Positions 7,439 to 15,546 of a stretch of DNA of 64,000 nt are shown in pieces. Below the pieces are notes generated by a model that saw nothing but the letters and a program-made list of their open reading frames with translations, was not told the DNA's origin and did no database searches. The position numbers and the translations under genes are program-made. The stretch's first letter is position 1; every line of letters starts with the position of its first letter. The stretch spans positions 1 to 64,000 of the forward strand of contig JBBRYM010000006.1 of assembly GCA_038237625.1 (NCBI GenBank), read 5' to 3'. Source of the stretch: JAWVFM01 sp038237625. Its GTDB lineage: Bacteria; Actinomycetota; Thermoleophilia; Solirubrobacterales; 70-9.

Positions 7439-8437
7439 GTGTTGGAGGCCGAGATCCGCGCCGACGCGTCGGCGAACGGGCGCCTGCGCGTGCAGGCGGA
7501 GCCCATGCCGGACGGCCTGCCCGTCGCCTCCCGCGACGCTCCGATCGGGGGCCAGGCGGTCCTCGAGGGCGTGATGATGCGCGGAGTCTCGACCTGGGCG
7601 GTCGCCGTGCGAAAGCCCGACGGCGAGATCGACGTCTCTTCAGAGCCCCTCGTCTCGTGGGCGAAGCGCCACCGCATCTGGCGCGTCCCGGTGATCCGGG
7701 GAGTCGTTGCGCTCGTCGAGTCACTGAAGATCGGCTTCCGCGCCCTGGCTTTCTCGGCGAATGCCCAGCTTGCCGACGAGGAGGACGCAGAGCCCATCGG
7801 CGGCTTCATGTGGGGGCTTACGATCGTGCTCTCGATGGCTCTGGCCATCGGGCTCTTCTTCGTGGTCCCGGTTGGCGCCACGAGCCTGATCAAGGACCAG
7901 CTCGGCTCCTCCATTCTCTTCTGGCTCGTGGAGGGAGTCCTCCGCACCTCGATCTTTATCGCCTACCTGTGGGGAATCAGCAAGGTGTCTGACCTGCGCC
8001 GGGTCTTCGAGTACCACGGCGCCGAGCACAAGACGATCTCCTGCTACGAGGCCGGCGACCGGCTCACGCCGGCCCGCGCCGAGACCTACTCACGCCTTCA
8101 TCCCCGCTGCGGGACCAGCTTCCTGCTCATCGTGATGGTGCTGGCCATCTTCGTCTTCGCGCCCCTCGGCCTGCCCGCCTGGTACTGGCTGCTCGCGTCG
8201 CGCATACTCGGCGTCCCGCTGATCGCCGGCCTCTCCTACGAGCTCATCAAGTTGGCGGGCAAGCACCGCCGCAAGCGCTGGGTGCGGGCGGTCATGTGGC
8301 CGGGCCTCATGCTCCAGAACCTGACGACCCGCGAGCCCGACCGCGAGGAGCTCGCCGTCGCGATCGCTGCGCTCGAGGCCGTGCTCGCCGTGGAGACGCC
8401 CGAGGCGGCGTCTGCGAACGTCGAGATCGTGGCTTAG
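7439..8437 (+). CDS. DUF1385 membrane protein (YqhQ-like)
   Basis: The 332 residues contain the DUF1385 hallmark IGGQAVLEGVMMRG (about residues 36-49), the motif FEYHGAEHKTISCYEAG, and RLHPRCGTSFLL. About four hydrophobic segments are seen (near 125-150, 155-180, 235-260, 262-280). The biochemical role is unknown, but the gene is very often found between rpmE and prfA, as here. The GTG start follows rpmE by 11 bp. The His and Cys in the conserved motifs suggest a metal site (inference). Confidence 0.85.
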   Translation: MLEAEIRADASANGRLRVQAEPMPDGLPVASRDAPIGGQAVLEGVMMRGVSTWAVAVRKPDGEIDVSSEPLVSWAKRHRIWRVPVIRGVVALVESLKIGFRALAFSANAQLADEEDAEPIGGFMWGLTIVLSMALAIGLFFVVPVGATSLIKDQLGSSILFWLVEGVLRTSIFIAYLWGISKVSDLRRVFEYHGAEHKTISCYEAGDRLTPARAETYSRLHPRCGTSFLLIVMVLAIFVFAPLGLPAWYWLLASRILGVPLIAGLSYELIKLAGKHRRKRWVRAVMWPGLMLQNLTTREPDREELAVAIAALEAVLAVETPEAASANVEIVA

Positions 8438-8463
8438 GCCGTCCTCCCCGTCACAATCGGGCC

Positions 8464-9534
8464 ATGATCTCCAAGCTCGTCGAGCAGATCGAGGCGCGCC
8501 ATGCCGACCTCGAGCGCCAGATGTCGGACCCCGACGTGATCGGCGACCGCGAGCGCTACGCCGCCGTAGGGCGCGAGTACCGCGAGCTCGACGAGGCCAG
8601 CGCCCTTGCGGCAGAGTGGCGTCGCCTCCGCGACGACCTCGAGGGAGCACGCGAGATGCTGGCGGAGGATGGCGAGGACCCCGAGCTTCGCCGCGTCGTC
8701 GACGAGGCGCCGGCCCGCCTCGAGGAGCTGGAGGAGGCCATCCGCCTGACCATGGTCGAGCGCGACCCCAACGACGACAAGGACGTGATCGTCGAGATCA
8801 GGGCGGGCGCGGGCGGCGACGAGGCAGCCCTCTTCGCCGGCGATCTCTTCAAGATGCTCACCCGCTACGCGGAGGAGCGCGGCTTCAGCGCGGAGGTCCT
8901 CTCGGAGTCCCAGGCCGAGCAAGGGGGCTTCAAGGAGCTCACGCTGGGCGTTAAGGGTGACGGCGCCTACTCGGTGTTCAAGTACGAAGGGGGGACCCAC
9001 CGCGTCCAGCGGGTTCCGAAGACGGAGTCGCAGGGGCGGATCCACACCTCGACGGCGACCGTGGCGGTGCTGCCCGAGGCGGAGGAGGTCGATGTCGAGA
9101 TCGACCCCAACGACCTCCAGGTCGACGTCTACCGCTCGTCCGGGCCGGGAGGGCAGTCGGTCAACACGACCGACTCCGCAGTGCGGATCACGCACAAGCC
9201 CACGAACATGGTGGTTTCGATGCAGGACGAGAAGTCCCAGTTGCAGAACCGCGACAAGGCGATGCGTGTGCTGCGGGCGCGACTCTACGAGCGTGAGCTC
9301 GGGCGCCAGAACGCCGAGATCGCCGCCGATCGCAAGGCCCAGGTGGGCTCCGGCGAGCGCTCCGAGAAGATCCGCACCTACAACTACCCCCAGAGCCGCG
9401 TCACCGACCATCGCGTGAAGGTCTCCTCGGGAGACCTCGAGGGCGTCCTGAACGGCAACCTGCGCGAGTTCACCGACGCGCTCGCCGCCGAGGAGAAGCG
9501 CGCCCGCCTGGAGGCGCAGACCAGCTCCGAATGA
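8464..9534 (+). CDS. prfA: Peptide chain release factor 1
   Basis: The 356 residues match RF1. The coiled N-terminal domain is followed by the stop-codon recognition domain with RVPKTESQGRIHTST, where the PxT tripeptide (PKT) marks RF1 rather than RF2. The catalytic GGQ lies in YRSSGPGGQSVNTTDSAVRI. The ATG at 8464 follows a short gap after DUF1385. The stop codon overlaps the prmC ATG (ATGA), so the factor and its methyltransferase are translationally coupled. It reads UAA and UAG and triggers peptide release on the ribosome. Confidence 0.97.
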   Translation: MISKLVEQIEARHADLERQMSDPDVIGDRERYAAVGREYRELDEASALAAEWRRLRDDLEGAREMLAEDGEDPELRRVVDEAPARLEELEEAIRLTMVERDPNDDKDVIVEIRAGAGGDEAALFAGDLFKMLTRYAEERGFSAEVLSESQAEQGGFKELTLGVKGDGAYSVFKYEGGTHRVQRVPKTESQGRIHTSTATVAVLPEAEEVDVEIDPNDLQVDVYRSSGPGGQSVNTTDSAVRITHKPTNMVVSMQDEKSQLQNRDKAMRVLRARLYERELGRQNAEIAADRKAQVGSGERSEKIRTYNYPQSRVTDHRVKVSSGDLEGVLNGNLREFTDALAAEEKRARLEAQTSSE

Positions 9535-10376
9535 CGACGGTGGCCGCCGGCACGGTGGGAGAGGCGCTGGGGGCGGCGACGGACGCGCTGCGCGCAGCGG
9601 GGGTGGACACGCCGCGACTGGATGCGGAGATTCTTCTTTGCGACGCCACCAGATGGGACCGGGCGGTCCTTCTCAGAAGCAATGACGAGGGCGTCGAGCC
9701 GGCTGCGGCGCGGCGCTTCGGGGAGATGGTGCGCAGGCGCGTGCGACGCGAGCCAGTTGCATACATCCTTGGGCGCAAGGGCTTTCGGCACATCGAGCTG
9801 GCTGTCGATCGCAGGGTGCTCATCCCGCGGCCCGAGACCGAGCTGCTCGTGGAGGTGGCGGTGGACCTTCAACCGTCGAGCGTTCTCGACGTCGGCACCG
9901 GGTCGGGGGCGATCGCGCTTGCGATCGCGGACGAGGTGGAGGGGTGCCGCGTGTTGGGTGTCGATACCTCGGCTGCGGCTATCGAGGTGGCCCGCACCAA
10001 CGCGGCACGGCTAGGGATGGGCAATGAGGGGGCGACCTTCGAGGTATTGGCGCGAAACCCACCGTCTGGGTGGATAAGTCGCCAGGACCTGGTCGTTGCC
10101 AACCTTCCCTACGTTCCCGACGGCGATTTCGCGACCCTCGCGCCCGAGATCCGAGAGTACGAGCCCAGGGAAGCGCTCATCGGAGGCCCGGACGGCCTGG
10201 ACCCGATCAGGCATCTCCTCAGTGATTGCCCGGATTGCGCCGCCATCGCCCTGGAGGTGGGCGCGGGGCAGGCGCCCGAGGTCGAGCGCCTGCTTCAGGC
10301 CGGCGGCTTCACGCAGACCTCCCGCCGCCTCGACCTCGCCGGACTCGAGCGAGTTGTCGTGGGCCGTCGAGCATGA
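9531..10376 (+). CDS. prmC: Release-factor glutamine methyltransferase
   Basis: The 281-residue SAM-dependent methyltransferase has the N-terminal helical domain ending in REPVAYILGRKGFRHIEL, the RPETELLVEVA segment, the SAM motif VLDVGTGSGAIALAIA, and the catalytic motif NLPYVPDGD. Most family members have NPPY; the Pro-to-Leu change at the second position is notable, but Asn and the Pro-Tyr pair are kept. It methylates the GGQ glutamine of release factors. The start overlaps the prfA stop by 4 bp and the end overlaps the next gene by 4 bp. Confidence 0.95.
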   Translation: MTTVAAGTVGEALGAATDALRAAGVDTPRLDAEILLCDATRWDRAVLLRSNDEGVEPAAARRFGEMVRRRVRREPVAYILGRKGFRHIELAVDRRVLIPRPETELLVEVAVDLQPSSVLDVGTGSGAIALAIADEVEGCRVLGVDTSAAAIEVARTNAARLGMGNEGATFEVLARNPPSGWISRQDLVVANLPYVPDGDFATLAPEIREYEPREALIGGPDGLDPIRHLLSDCPDCAAIALEVGAGQAPEVERLLQAGGFTQTSRRLDLAGLERVVVGRRA

Positions 10377-11017
10377 CCGAGGTCGTCTCGATCGAGAACG
10401 AGGGCGCCGCCGCAGCTGTCTCCGCCCTTGAAAGCACGATCCAGTCCGGCGGCGTCGCCGTCTTCCCCGCCGACGGCCTCTACGGCCTGGCGTGCGACCC
10501 ATTGAATGCCGTGGCGATCGAGCGGATCCACGCCATCAAGGGCCGCGACGACGGCAAGCCCTCGGCGATCATGTACTTCTCCCCGCTCATCCTGCGCGAG
10601 CTGGTCGCCGGCCTCGGTCCGCGGGCTGCGGCCGCAGCAGGCGCCCTGCTTCCCGGCCCGGTCACCCTTGTCATAGCCAATCCGGAGCGCCGCTATCCGC
10701 TGGCGTGCCGGGAGGACCCCGAGCGGCTCGGCATCCGCCTCATCGACGGCCCGCTCGCGGGCGCGGCCTGCCCGATTTTCCAGACGAGTGCCAACCAGAG
10801 CGGCGCCCCGGCTCCGGGCTACTTCAGCGATGTTCCAGCCGAGATCGTGGACGGGGCGGACCTGGCCATCGACAACGGTGCGCTGACCGGCCTGCCGTCG
10901 ACCGTGGTCGACATCACCGGCCTCGATGCCGGGGGCTCTTGGTCGATCCTTCGCGAAGGCACCCTGTCGACCACGGACGTGGACCGGGTTCTCCGCTCGG
11001 TATCGTCGCGCCCATGA
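10373..11017 (+). CDS. tsaC: L-threonylcarbamoyladenylate synthase (Sua5/YrdC/YwlC)
   Basis: The 214 residues carry the YrdC fold: GGVAVFPADGLYGLACDPLN, the phosphate-binding IHAIKGRDDGKPSAIMYFS, LLPGPVTLVI, the segment RLGIRLIDGP, and QTSANQSGAPAP. It makes threonylcarbamoyl-AMP from Thr, bicarbonate and ATP for the t6A37 modification of tRNAs reading ANN codons. Length and lack of a C-terminal Sua5 domain suggest the short TsaC type. The ATG start overlaps the prmC stop and its own stop overlaps the rpiB start, so it sits in a tight coupled operon. Confidence 0.93.
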   Translation: MTEVVSIENEGAAAAVSALESTIQSGGVAVFPADGLYGLACDPLNAVAIERIHAIKGRDDGKPSAIMYFSPLILRELVAGLGPRAAAAAGALLPGPVTLVIANPERRYPLACREDPERLGIRLIDGPLAGAACPIFQTSANQSGAPAPGYFSDVPAEIVDGADLAIDNGALTGLPSTVVDITGLDAGGSWSILREGTLSTTDVDRVLRSVSSRP

Positions 11018-11469
11018 AGATCGCCGTCGGATCAGACCACGCGGGTTACGACCTAAAGGAAGAGGTCGAGGCGCAGCTGATCGAGGCGGGCCACGAGGTC
11101 ACCGACGTGGGCACCGATTCCGACGAGTCGACCGACTACCCGGTCCACGCCGAGGCGGCCGCGCGCCTGGTCGCGGACGGTGAGGCCGAAATCGCGGTCA
11201 TCGTCTGCGGCTCCGGTGTCGGGGTCTCGATGGCGGCCAACAAGGTCGACGGCGTCCGGGCAGTGAACGCGCATGATCCAGACGAGGCCGAGATGAGCCG
11301 CCGCCACAACGACGCCAACGTCCTGACGCTGGCGGGCCGCCGGCTCTCGGCCGACGAGGCGAAGCCCATCGTGGAGCGCTTCCTCGAAACCGACTTCGAG
11401 GGTGGCCGCCACCAGCGCCGCGTCGATCAGATCACGGATATCGAGAACGGCGCCTCGGCGGAACGCTAA
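11014..11469 (+). CDS. rpiB: Ribose-5-phosphate isomerase B
   Basis: The 151 residues match RpiB/LacAB isomerases: MKIAVGSDHAGYDLKEEV at the start, DVGTDSDESTDYPVHAEA, the active-site Cys in IVCGSGVGVSMAANKV, and RRHNDANVLTLAGR. It interconverts ribulose-5-phosphate and ribose-5-phosphate in the pentose phosphate pathway. The ATG overlaps the tsaC stop by 4 bp. It ends 4 bp inside the convergent NTF2-like gene, with no room for a terminator. Confidence 0.96.
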   Translation: MKIAVGSDHAGYDLKEEVEAQLIEAGHEVTDVGTDSDESTDYPVHAEAAARLVADGEAEIAVIVCGSGVGVSMAANKVDGVRAVNAHDPDEAEMSRRHNDANVLTLAGRRLSADEAKPIVERFLETDFEGGRHQRRVDQITDIENGASAER

Positions 11470-11951
11470 GCGCCGGGCGCCGGGTGCTCGGCCACATACT
11501 CGTCCAGTCGGGCGCCGGCCTTCTTCTGCACAGCTCCCCGAACGATCGGAGTCCAACCGAGCAGGAGCCCCATGGGCCCAAGGGCCTGGCGCGCCCAGCG
11601 GTGGAAGTCGAAGGTGTCGCGGTGCTCGGCGATCAGGCCGTCGCGGAACCGAAACGCGGCCCGGATGTCGTTCAGCACCGGCCGGCCCGTCTCGGTGAAG
11701 ACGTAGCGCGCCTGCCAGTGCGCCGACCCGCGCTCGTCGTTGGCCTCGTGCTCGAGCAGCTCGATCTTCAGGTCCCCGCCGCCCTCCGTGAGCATCCGCC
11801 ACATCGCCCCGGCCCGGTACCCCTTGAGGTCGGGGAACACCGAATCGGAGAACTGCACGTCGGGGGCGTAGCAGGCTGCCATGCTTGCTCCGTCGCCTGC
11901 GGCGAACGCGGCGTAGAAGCGCTCGATCAGCTGCTGGTTGGCGTTGGTCAT
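11466..11951 (-). CDS. NTF2-like / SnoaL-type protein
   Basis: The 161 residues begin with QLIERFYAAFAAGDGASMAACYAPDVQFSD, the N-terminal signature of the NTF2-like/ketosteroid-isomerase superfamily (given in two parts: QLIERFYAAFAAGDG and MAACYAPDVQFSD). It continues with the predicted beta-rich cone. The C-terminal segment DTFDFHRWARQALGPMG is typical of a large uncharacterised actinobacterial subgroup. The protein probably binds a hydrophobic ligand or acts as a small isomerase or hydratase; the substrate is unknown. Its ATG overlaps the stop of the upstream NTF2-like gene (ATGA), so the two are co-translated. Confidence 0.8.
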   Translation of the reverse strand: MTNANQQLIERFYAAFAAGDGASMAACYAPDVQFSDSVFPDLKGYRAGAMWRMLTEGGGDLKIELLEHEANDERGSAHWQARYVFTETGRPVLNDIRAAFRFRDGLIAEHRDTFDFHRWARQALGPMGLLLGWTPIVRGAVQKKAGARLDEYVAEHPAPGA

Positions 11952-12406
11952 GATTCCTCTCCATCGGTGAGCGTCGGGCCGGGCTGGACGAGGCCCAGCT
12001 GTCCCAGGATCGTCGCGGCGTCGAAGTAGATCCGCTCGCAGGCCAGCTTCTCGCCCTCGAAGACGAAGAACGCCGTGCAGCGGCAGGTGAACTCCTTGCC
12101 GGTAGGCGGAATGCCACGAAGCGGCCCCTCGTGCGTTCCCAGCAGGTTGAACTCGGCGATCACCGCATCGTCGGCGTGGTGAAGCTCGATCAGTTCATTG
12201 CGCTGATCGGGAAATGCCGTACGCGTGTCGTCGAAGTACTTGCGCACCTCCTCCTCGCCGTCGAAGACGTCTCCCGTGGGGATGATCTCGTAGCGAGGAT
12301 GGTCAAAGGTGTCGATGGTGGTGTCAAAGTCGTGGACGTTCTCGGATTCCATGTGCTCGCGAACGAGCGCCTCGCGACGCCCTCGGAGCCCTTCGTCGGT
12401 GCTCAT
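11948..12406 (-). CDS. SnoaL-like / ester-cyclase family protein
   Basis: The 152-residue NTF2-fold protein has LVREHMESENVHDFDTTIDT, GDVFDGEEEVRKYFDDTRTAFPD, and a GIPPTGKEFTCRCTAFFVFEGEK stretch typical of SnoaL-like polyketide-cyclase relatives. Its ligand is unknown. It lies downstream of the TetR/R2lox pair on the same strand, about 45 bp after the TetR stop, and overlaps the following NTF2-like gene, so these may form one transcription unit concerned with a small hydrophobic metabolite (inference). Confidence 0.8.
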   Translation of the reverse strand: MSTDEGLRGRREALVREHMESENVHDFDTTIDTFDHPRYEIIPTGDVFDGEEEVRKYFDDTRTAFPDQRNELIELHHADDAVIAEFNLLGTHEGPLRGIPPTGKEFTCRCTAFFVFEGEKLACERIYFDAATILGQLGLVQPGPTLTDGEES

Positions 12407-12452
12407 CTTTCTCCTCTGGTAGGTGCACGGAGCCTATCCGCGGACGTTCGCG

Positions 12453-13061
12453 CTAACTGCGGATCGCGTCGACAGCTGCGCGTTCGAAGAGGCGGCGCGC
12501 CGCCTTGAGCTCTCGAGTTCCGCCGCGCTCGATCCACTCGAGGGAAAGTCCCTCGACCCCGGCCATGAGCAGAACCGAGGCGCTGGGGATTCGGCGCGCA
12601 GGGACGCCGGCATCGCGCAGGAACTCCGCGAGCACCTCGCGCCAGCGGTCCTTCACCTCGCGAAGCGCCGAGCGCACGCCGTCCTCGACCACGGACACGG
12701 CGTTCAGGTCGAAGTAGCTTCGCGCCAGTCTCACGTCGCGCTCGAGGATCCGCCACACGCCCGCCACTACGCCCTCGACCACTCCCTCCAGCGAAGTGGC
12801 ATCGCGCAGCCCGGTCACGATCTCGGCGGTGATCTGCTCGCCCAGGCTACGCGCGGCCTCTGCCACCAGGCCCTCCTTCGAGCCGAAGTGGTAGGCGATC
12901 AGCGCCTTGTTTTCACCCGCCCGCACCGCCACCTTCGCGGTGGTGAGGCCCGCGTAGCCGTCGGCGAGCAGCGTCTCGAGGCCGGCGGCGAGGATCCGCT
13001 CCCGGGCGCCCGTCGACGGACGCCCGGGGCGGGCTCGTTCGGCAACCGGCTTGGCGCTCAA
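12453..13061 (-). CDS. TetR-family transcriptional regulator
   Basis: The 202 residues carry the TetR DNA-binding domain: RERILAAGLETLLADGYAG, LTTAKVAVRAGENKALIAYHF and GSKEGLVAEAA. The ligand domain ends ERGGTRELKAARRLFERAA. The start is set at a TTG (13061-13059), whose last bases overlap the TGA of the upstream R2lox gene (TTGA); no ATG is available nearby in this frame, and the long open frame upstream is a shadow of the R2lox gene. Coupled translation with the oxidase makes it a likely regulator of that gene. Confidence 0.88.
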   Translation of the reverse strand: MSAKPVAERARPGRPSTGARERILAAGLETLLADGYAGLTTAKVAVRAGENKALIAYHFGSKEGLVAEAARSLGEQITAEIVTGLRDATSLEGVVEGVVAGVWRILERDVRLARSYFDLNAVSVVEDGVRSALREVKDRWREVLAEFLRDAGVPARRIPSASVLLMAGVEGLSLEWIERGGTRELKAARRLFERAAVDAIRS

Positions 13062-14047
13062 GCGGGAGCGCCCTCGGCCAGCATCGCGGGGTCGAGCCCC
13101 ATCGCCGCGAGCTTCTTCGATAGCGCCTTCATCGCGTACTCGAAGATCTCCGACGAGTGGTAGAAGGGCGTCTGGAAGTTGTACGGGTCGTCCACCCACG
13201 GCGGAACGAACACGAGCGGGGCAACCGCCAGCGACTCCTTCAGCGTGTCGACGACGATCTGGGCGTTGGAGGGGTCGTCCTTGATCGCATCGGCCAGGAA
13301 CTTCACGCCGAACCCGACGTGGCGCGACTCGTCGCGATTCACCGCCGTGAAGCCCGCCGTGAAGCCGGGGAACCAGCCGCGCTCCTTCAGGGCCTTGATG
13401 ATGAATCGCGCAGCTGTCAGCGCGAGCATGCCCTCGATCACCACCATGTAGACGGTCACGCCGCGCACCAGCGAGCCGAAATCGCTCGGGTCCTTGCGCA
13501 GGGTCTCGGCGCAGTCGTGGAGGATCCCGTTGAAGAGGATCTCCCACTCCTTGTTCACGACCGAGCGCTGCTTGTCGACCATGTTGTTGAGGCTGGTGGC
13601 CTCGATGCCCAGCACCTCGCGGTAGAAGCGGTCCCAGAAGACGACGTGCTTGGCCTCGTCTGAGATCTGAGTCGTCAGGAACGCCTGCGCCTCCAGGGTC
13701 GGCGCCGCGATGGCGAAGGGGAGGAGCTCGACGGTCACGCGCTCCTCGCCTAGGAAGAACTCGGAGAACCCGAAGTCGAGGAACTTGCGCTCCTCCTCGG
13801 TGAACATTCCCGGGGTGTTCCACTGCTCCTTGTCGATGCTGAAGTCGAAGTCTTCGGTGGACCAGTGCTGGCGCTGCCAGCGCATGAAGAGCTTCTCGTA
13901 GGAGGGGGCGGCCTCGACGATCCGGTCGAGACCGGACATGACCTTGTCGATGTCGGCGTCCATGAGAACGTCGAGCGCTTCGTCCTCGGTCGAGACGTCC
14001 GCCGTTGTGTCGCGGGTCGTGTTGATGGTGGAATCGGTGGCGGCCAT
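13058..14047 (-). CDS. R2-like ligand-binding oxidase (diiron or Mn/Fe ferritin-like)
   Basis: The 329-residue four-helix-bundle metalloprotein has six expected metal ligands: E101, E131, H134 (DEAKH), E205 (VVIEG), E240 and H243 (DESRHVGFG). Val104 (E+3) and Tyr200 (E205-5) stand where the characterised R2lox proteins form a Val-Tyr ether cross-link, which supports R2lox rather than a true ribonucleotide-reductase R2. Such proteins bind a long-chain fatty-acid-like ligand next to a Mn/Fe centre and are thought to be oxidases of unknown substrate. It is co-translated with a TetR regulator. Confidence 0.82.
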   Translation of the reverse strand: MAATDSTINTTRDTTADVSTEDEALDVLMDADIDKVMSGLDRIVEAAPSYEKLFMRWQRQHWSTEDFDFSIDKEQWNTPGMFTEEERKFLDFGFSEFFLGEERVTVELLPFAIAAPTLEAQAFLTTQISDEAKHVVFWDRFYREVLGIEATSLNNMVDKQRSVVNKEWEILFNGILHDCAETLRKDPSDFGSLVRGVTVYMVVIEGMLALTAARFIIKALKERGWFPGFTAGFTAVNRDESRHVGFGVKFLADAIKDDPSNAQIVVDTLKESLAVAPLVFVPPWVDDPYNFQTPFYHSSEIFEYAMKALSKKLAAMGLDPAMLAEGAPA

Positions 14048-14084
14048 GCGCGCTCCTCTGATCGTTGCCGGGGGTTCCTCGCGG

Positions 14085-14110
14085 GGTTTATAACCGACCG
14101 ATCAATAAAT
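14085..14110. promoter_or_regulatory. AT-rich promoter segment upstream of R2lox, weak operator candidate
   Basis: The stretch TTATAACCGACCGATCAATAA is AT-rich against a high-GC background and has short flanking TTAT/ATAA arms. It resembles TetR-type operator half-sites, but the symmetry is poor. It is a plausible site for the TetR protein encoded downstream of R2lox. Confidence 0.3.
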
Positions 14111-14129
14111 GTCAACCCCGGCCCATGAA

Positions 14130-14203
14130 CGTCCCAAATGCCCCCCTATAGGGTGGACTTTGGGACGAACGTTGGGCTAGGCCCGGCTCTCCGTCGGCGG
14201 AGA
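14130..14203. repeat. Nested inverted repeats between R2lox and glyA
   Basis: CGTCCCAAA (14130-14138) pairs with TTTGGGACG (14159-14167). Between them lies a 10-bp perfect palindrome, CCCTATAGGG (14144-14153). A second small hairpin, TCTCCG / CGGAGA with loop TCGG, is at 14188-14203, about 57 bp before glyA. These could be operators or a glyA leader structure. No known riboswitch was recognised. Confidence 0.5.
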
Positions 14204-14259
14204 CCCATAACTTCTGTCACCCTCATTGCCGAACCCCGACTACGGATGAACGCGAGCGT

Positions 14260-15540
14260 ATGAACGACCTACCCCCCGACTTCCAAACCGCTCCCCTCGC
14301 CGAAGTCGACCCGGCCATCGCCGAGGTACTGCGGCGCGAGCTACACCGCCAGCAGAACACGCTGGAGATGATCGCCTCGGAAAACTTCGCGCCCCAGGCG
14401 GTGCTCGATGCGGCCGGCTCCGTGCTCACCAACAAGTACGCCGAGGGCTACCCGGGCAAGCGCTACTACGGGGGATGCGAGGAGGTCGACGTCGCCGAGC
14501 AGCTCGCCATCGACCGCGCGAAGGAGCTCTTTGGGGCCGAGCACGCCAACGTTCAGCCCCACGCGGGCGCCCAGGCCAACAACGCCGCTTACATGGCGCT
14601 GCTCGACCCCGGCGACAAGATCATGGGGCTGGCGCTCGATCACGGTGGCCACCTCACCCACGGGATGAAGCTGAACGTCTCCGGCAAGCTCTACGAGGTC
14701 ATCGCTTACCACGTCAGCCGCGAAGACCTGCGCGTTGACATGGACGAGGTCGAGCGCCTCGCCCACGAACACCGCCCGAAGCTGATCGTCGCCGGCTGGT
14801 CGGCCTATCCGCGCCACCTCGACTTTGCCGCCTTTCGCGAGATCGCCGACTCGGTCGGCGCTCGGCTGATGGTCGACATGGCCCACTTCGCCGGCCTCGT
14901 CGCCGCCGGCGAGCATCCGAGTCCGGTACCGCACGCCGACGTGGTCACGACGACCATCCACAAGACCCTATGCGGGCCGCGCAGCGGGATGATCCTCTGC
15001 CGCTCCGAGCTCGCCGCCGAAGTCAACCGCGCCGTCTTTCCCGGCCAGCAGGGGGGGCCGCTCATGCACATCATCGCTGCCAAGGCGGTGGCGCTCGCGA
15101 TCGCCCAATCGGAGCCCTTCAGGGCTCGCCAGCGCCAGACCGTGGCCAACGCCCGGGCCTTCGCCGAGGGGCTCATGGCCGGCGGCATCGATGTCCTCAC
15201 CAACGGCACCGACGTGCATTTGGTTCTCGTCGACCTCACGCCCACCGGCCTCGACGGCAAGACCGCCGAGACGCGACTGGAGGAGGTCGGGATCACGGTC
15301 AACCGCAATGCGATCCCGTTCGACAAGCGCCCTCCGATGAACCCCTCCGGGCTTCGCATCGGCACTCCGGCGCTGACAACCCGCGGCCTCGTGGAGGACG
15401 ACATGCGCGAGATCGCCGACGTGATCAGAGTCGCCCTCTCGGATCGCTTCGACTCCGAGAAGGCCGCCCTGCGCGAGCGCACGGCCGTGCTGATGGAGCG
15501 CTACCCGCTCTACCCGCAGCTGTCGGCAGTTGCGGCCTAG
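14260..15540 (+). CDS. glyA: Serine hydroxymethyltransferase
   Basis: The 426 residues match SHMT throughout: LEMIASENFAPQAVLDAAGSV (21 residues, given as LEMIASENF and AVLDAAGSV), NKYAEGYPGKRYYGGC, EVDVAEQLAIDRAKELF, and the PLP-lysine motif TTTIHKTLCGPRSG with Lys235. It interconverts serine and glycine with tetrahydrofolate and supplies one-carbon units. The ATG at 14260 gives a normal N-terminus. The Cys after the KTL motif replaces the Arg seen in most enzymes (HKTLRGPR), a small family variation. It probably has its own promoter in the upstream gap. Confidence 0.97.
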   Translation: MNDLPPDFQTAPLAEVDPAIAEVLRRELHRQQNTLEMIASENFAPQAVLDAAGSVLTNKYAEGYPGKRYYGGCEEVDVAEQLAIDRAKELFGAEHANVQPHAGAQANNAAYMALLDPGDKIMGLALDHGGHLTHGMKLNVSGKLYEVIAYHVSREDLRVDMDEVERLAHEHRPKLIVAGWSAYPRHLDFAAFREIADSVGARLMVDMAHFAGLVAAGEHPSPVPHADVVTTTIHKTLCGPRSGMILCRSELAAEVNRAVFPGQQGGPLMHIIAAKAVALAIAQSEPFRARQRQTVANARAFAEGLMAGGIDVLTNGTDVHLVLVDLTPTGLDGKTAETRLEEVGITVNRNAIPFDKRPPMNPSGLRIGTPALTTRGLVEDDMREIADVIRVALSDRFDSEKAALRERTAVLMERYPLYPQLSAVAA

Positions 15541-15546
15541 GGCGAC

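Noticed and set aside
13065..13823. Long N-terminal extension of the TetR frame ending at 12453
   Set aside because: It is the out-of-frame shadow of the R2lox gene; the TetR domain starts just after the TTG at 13061.
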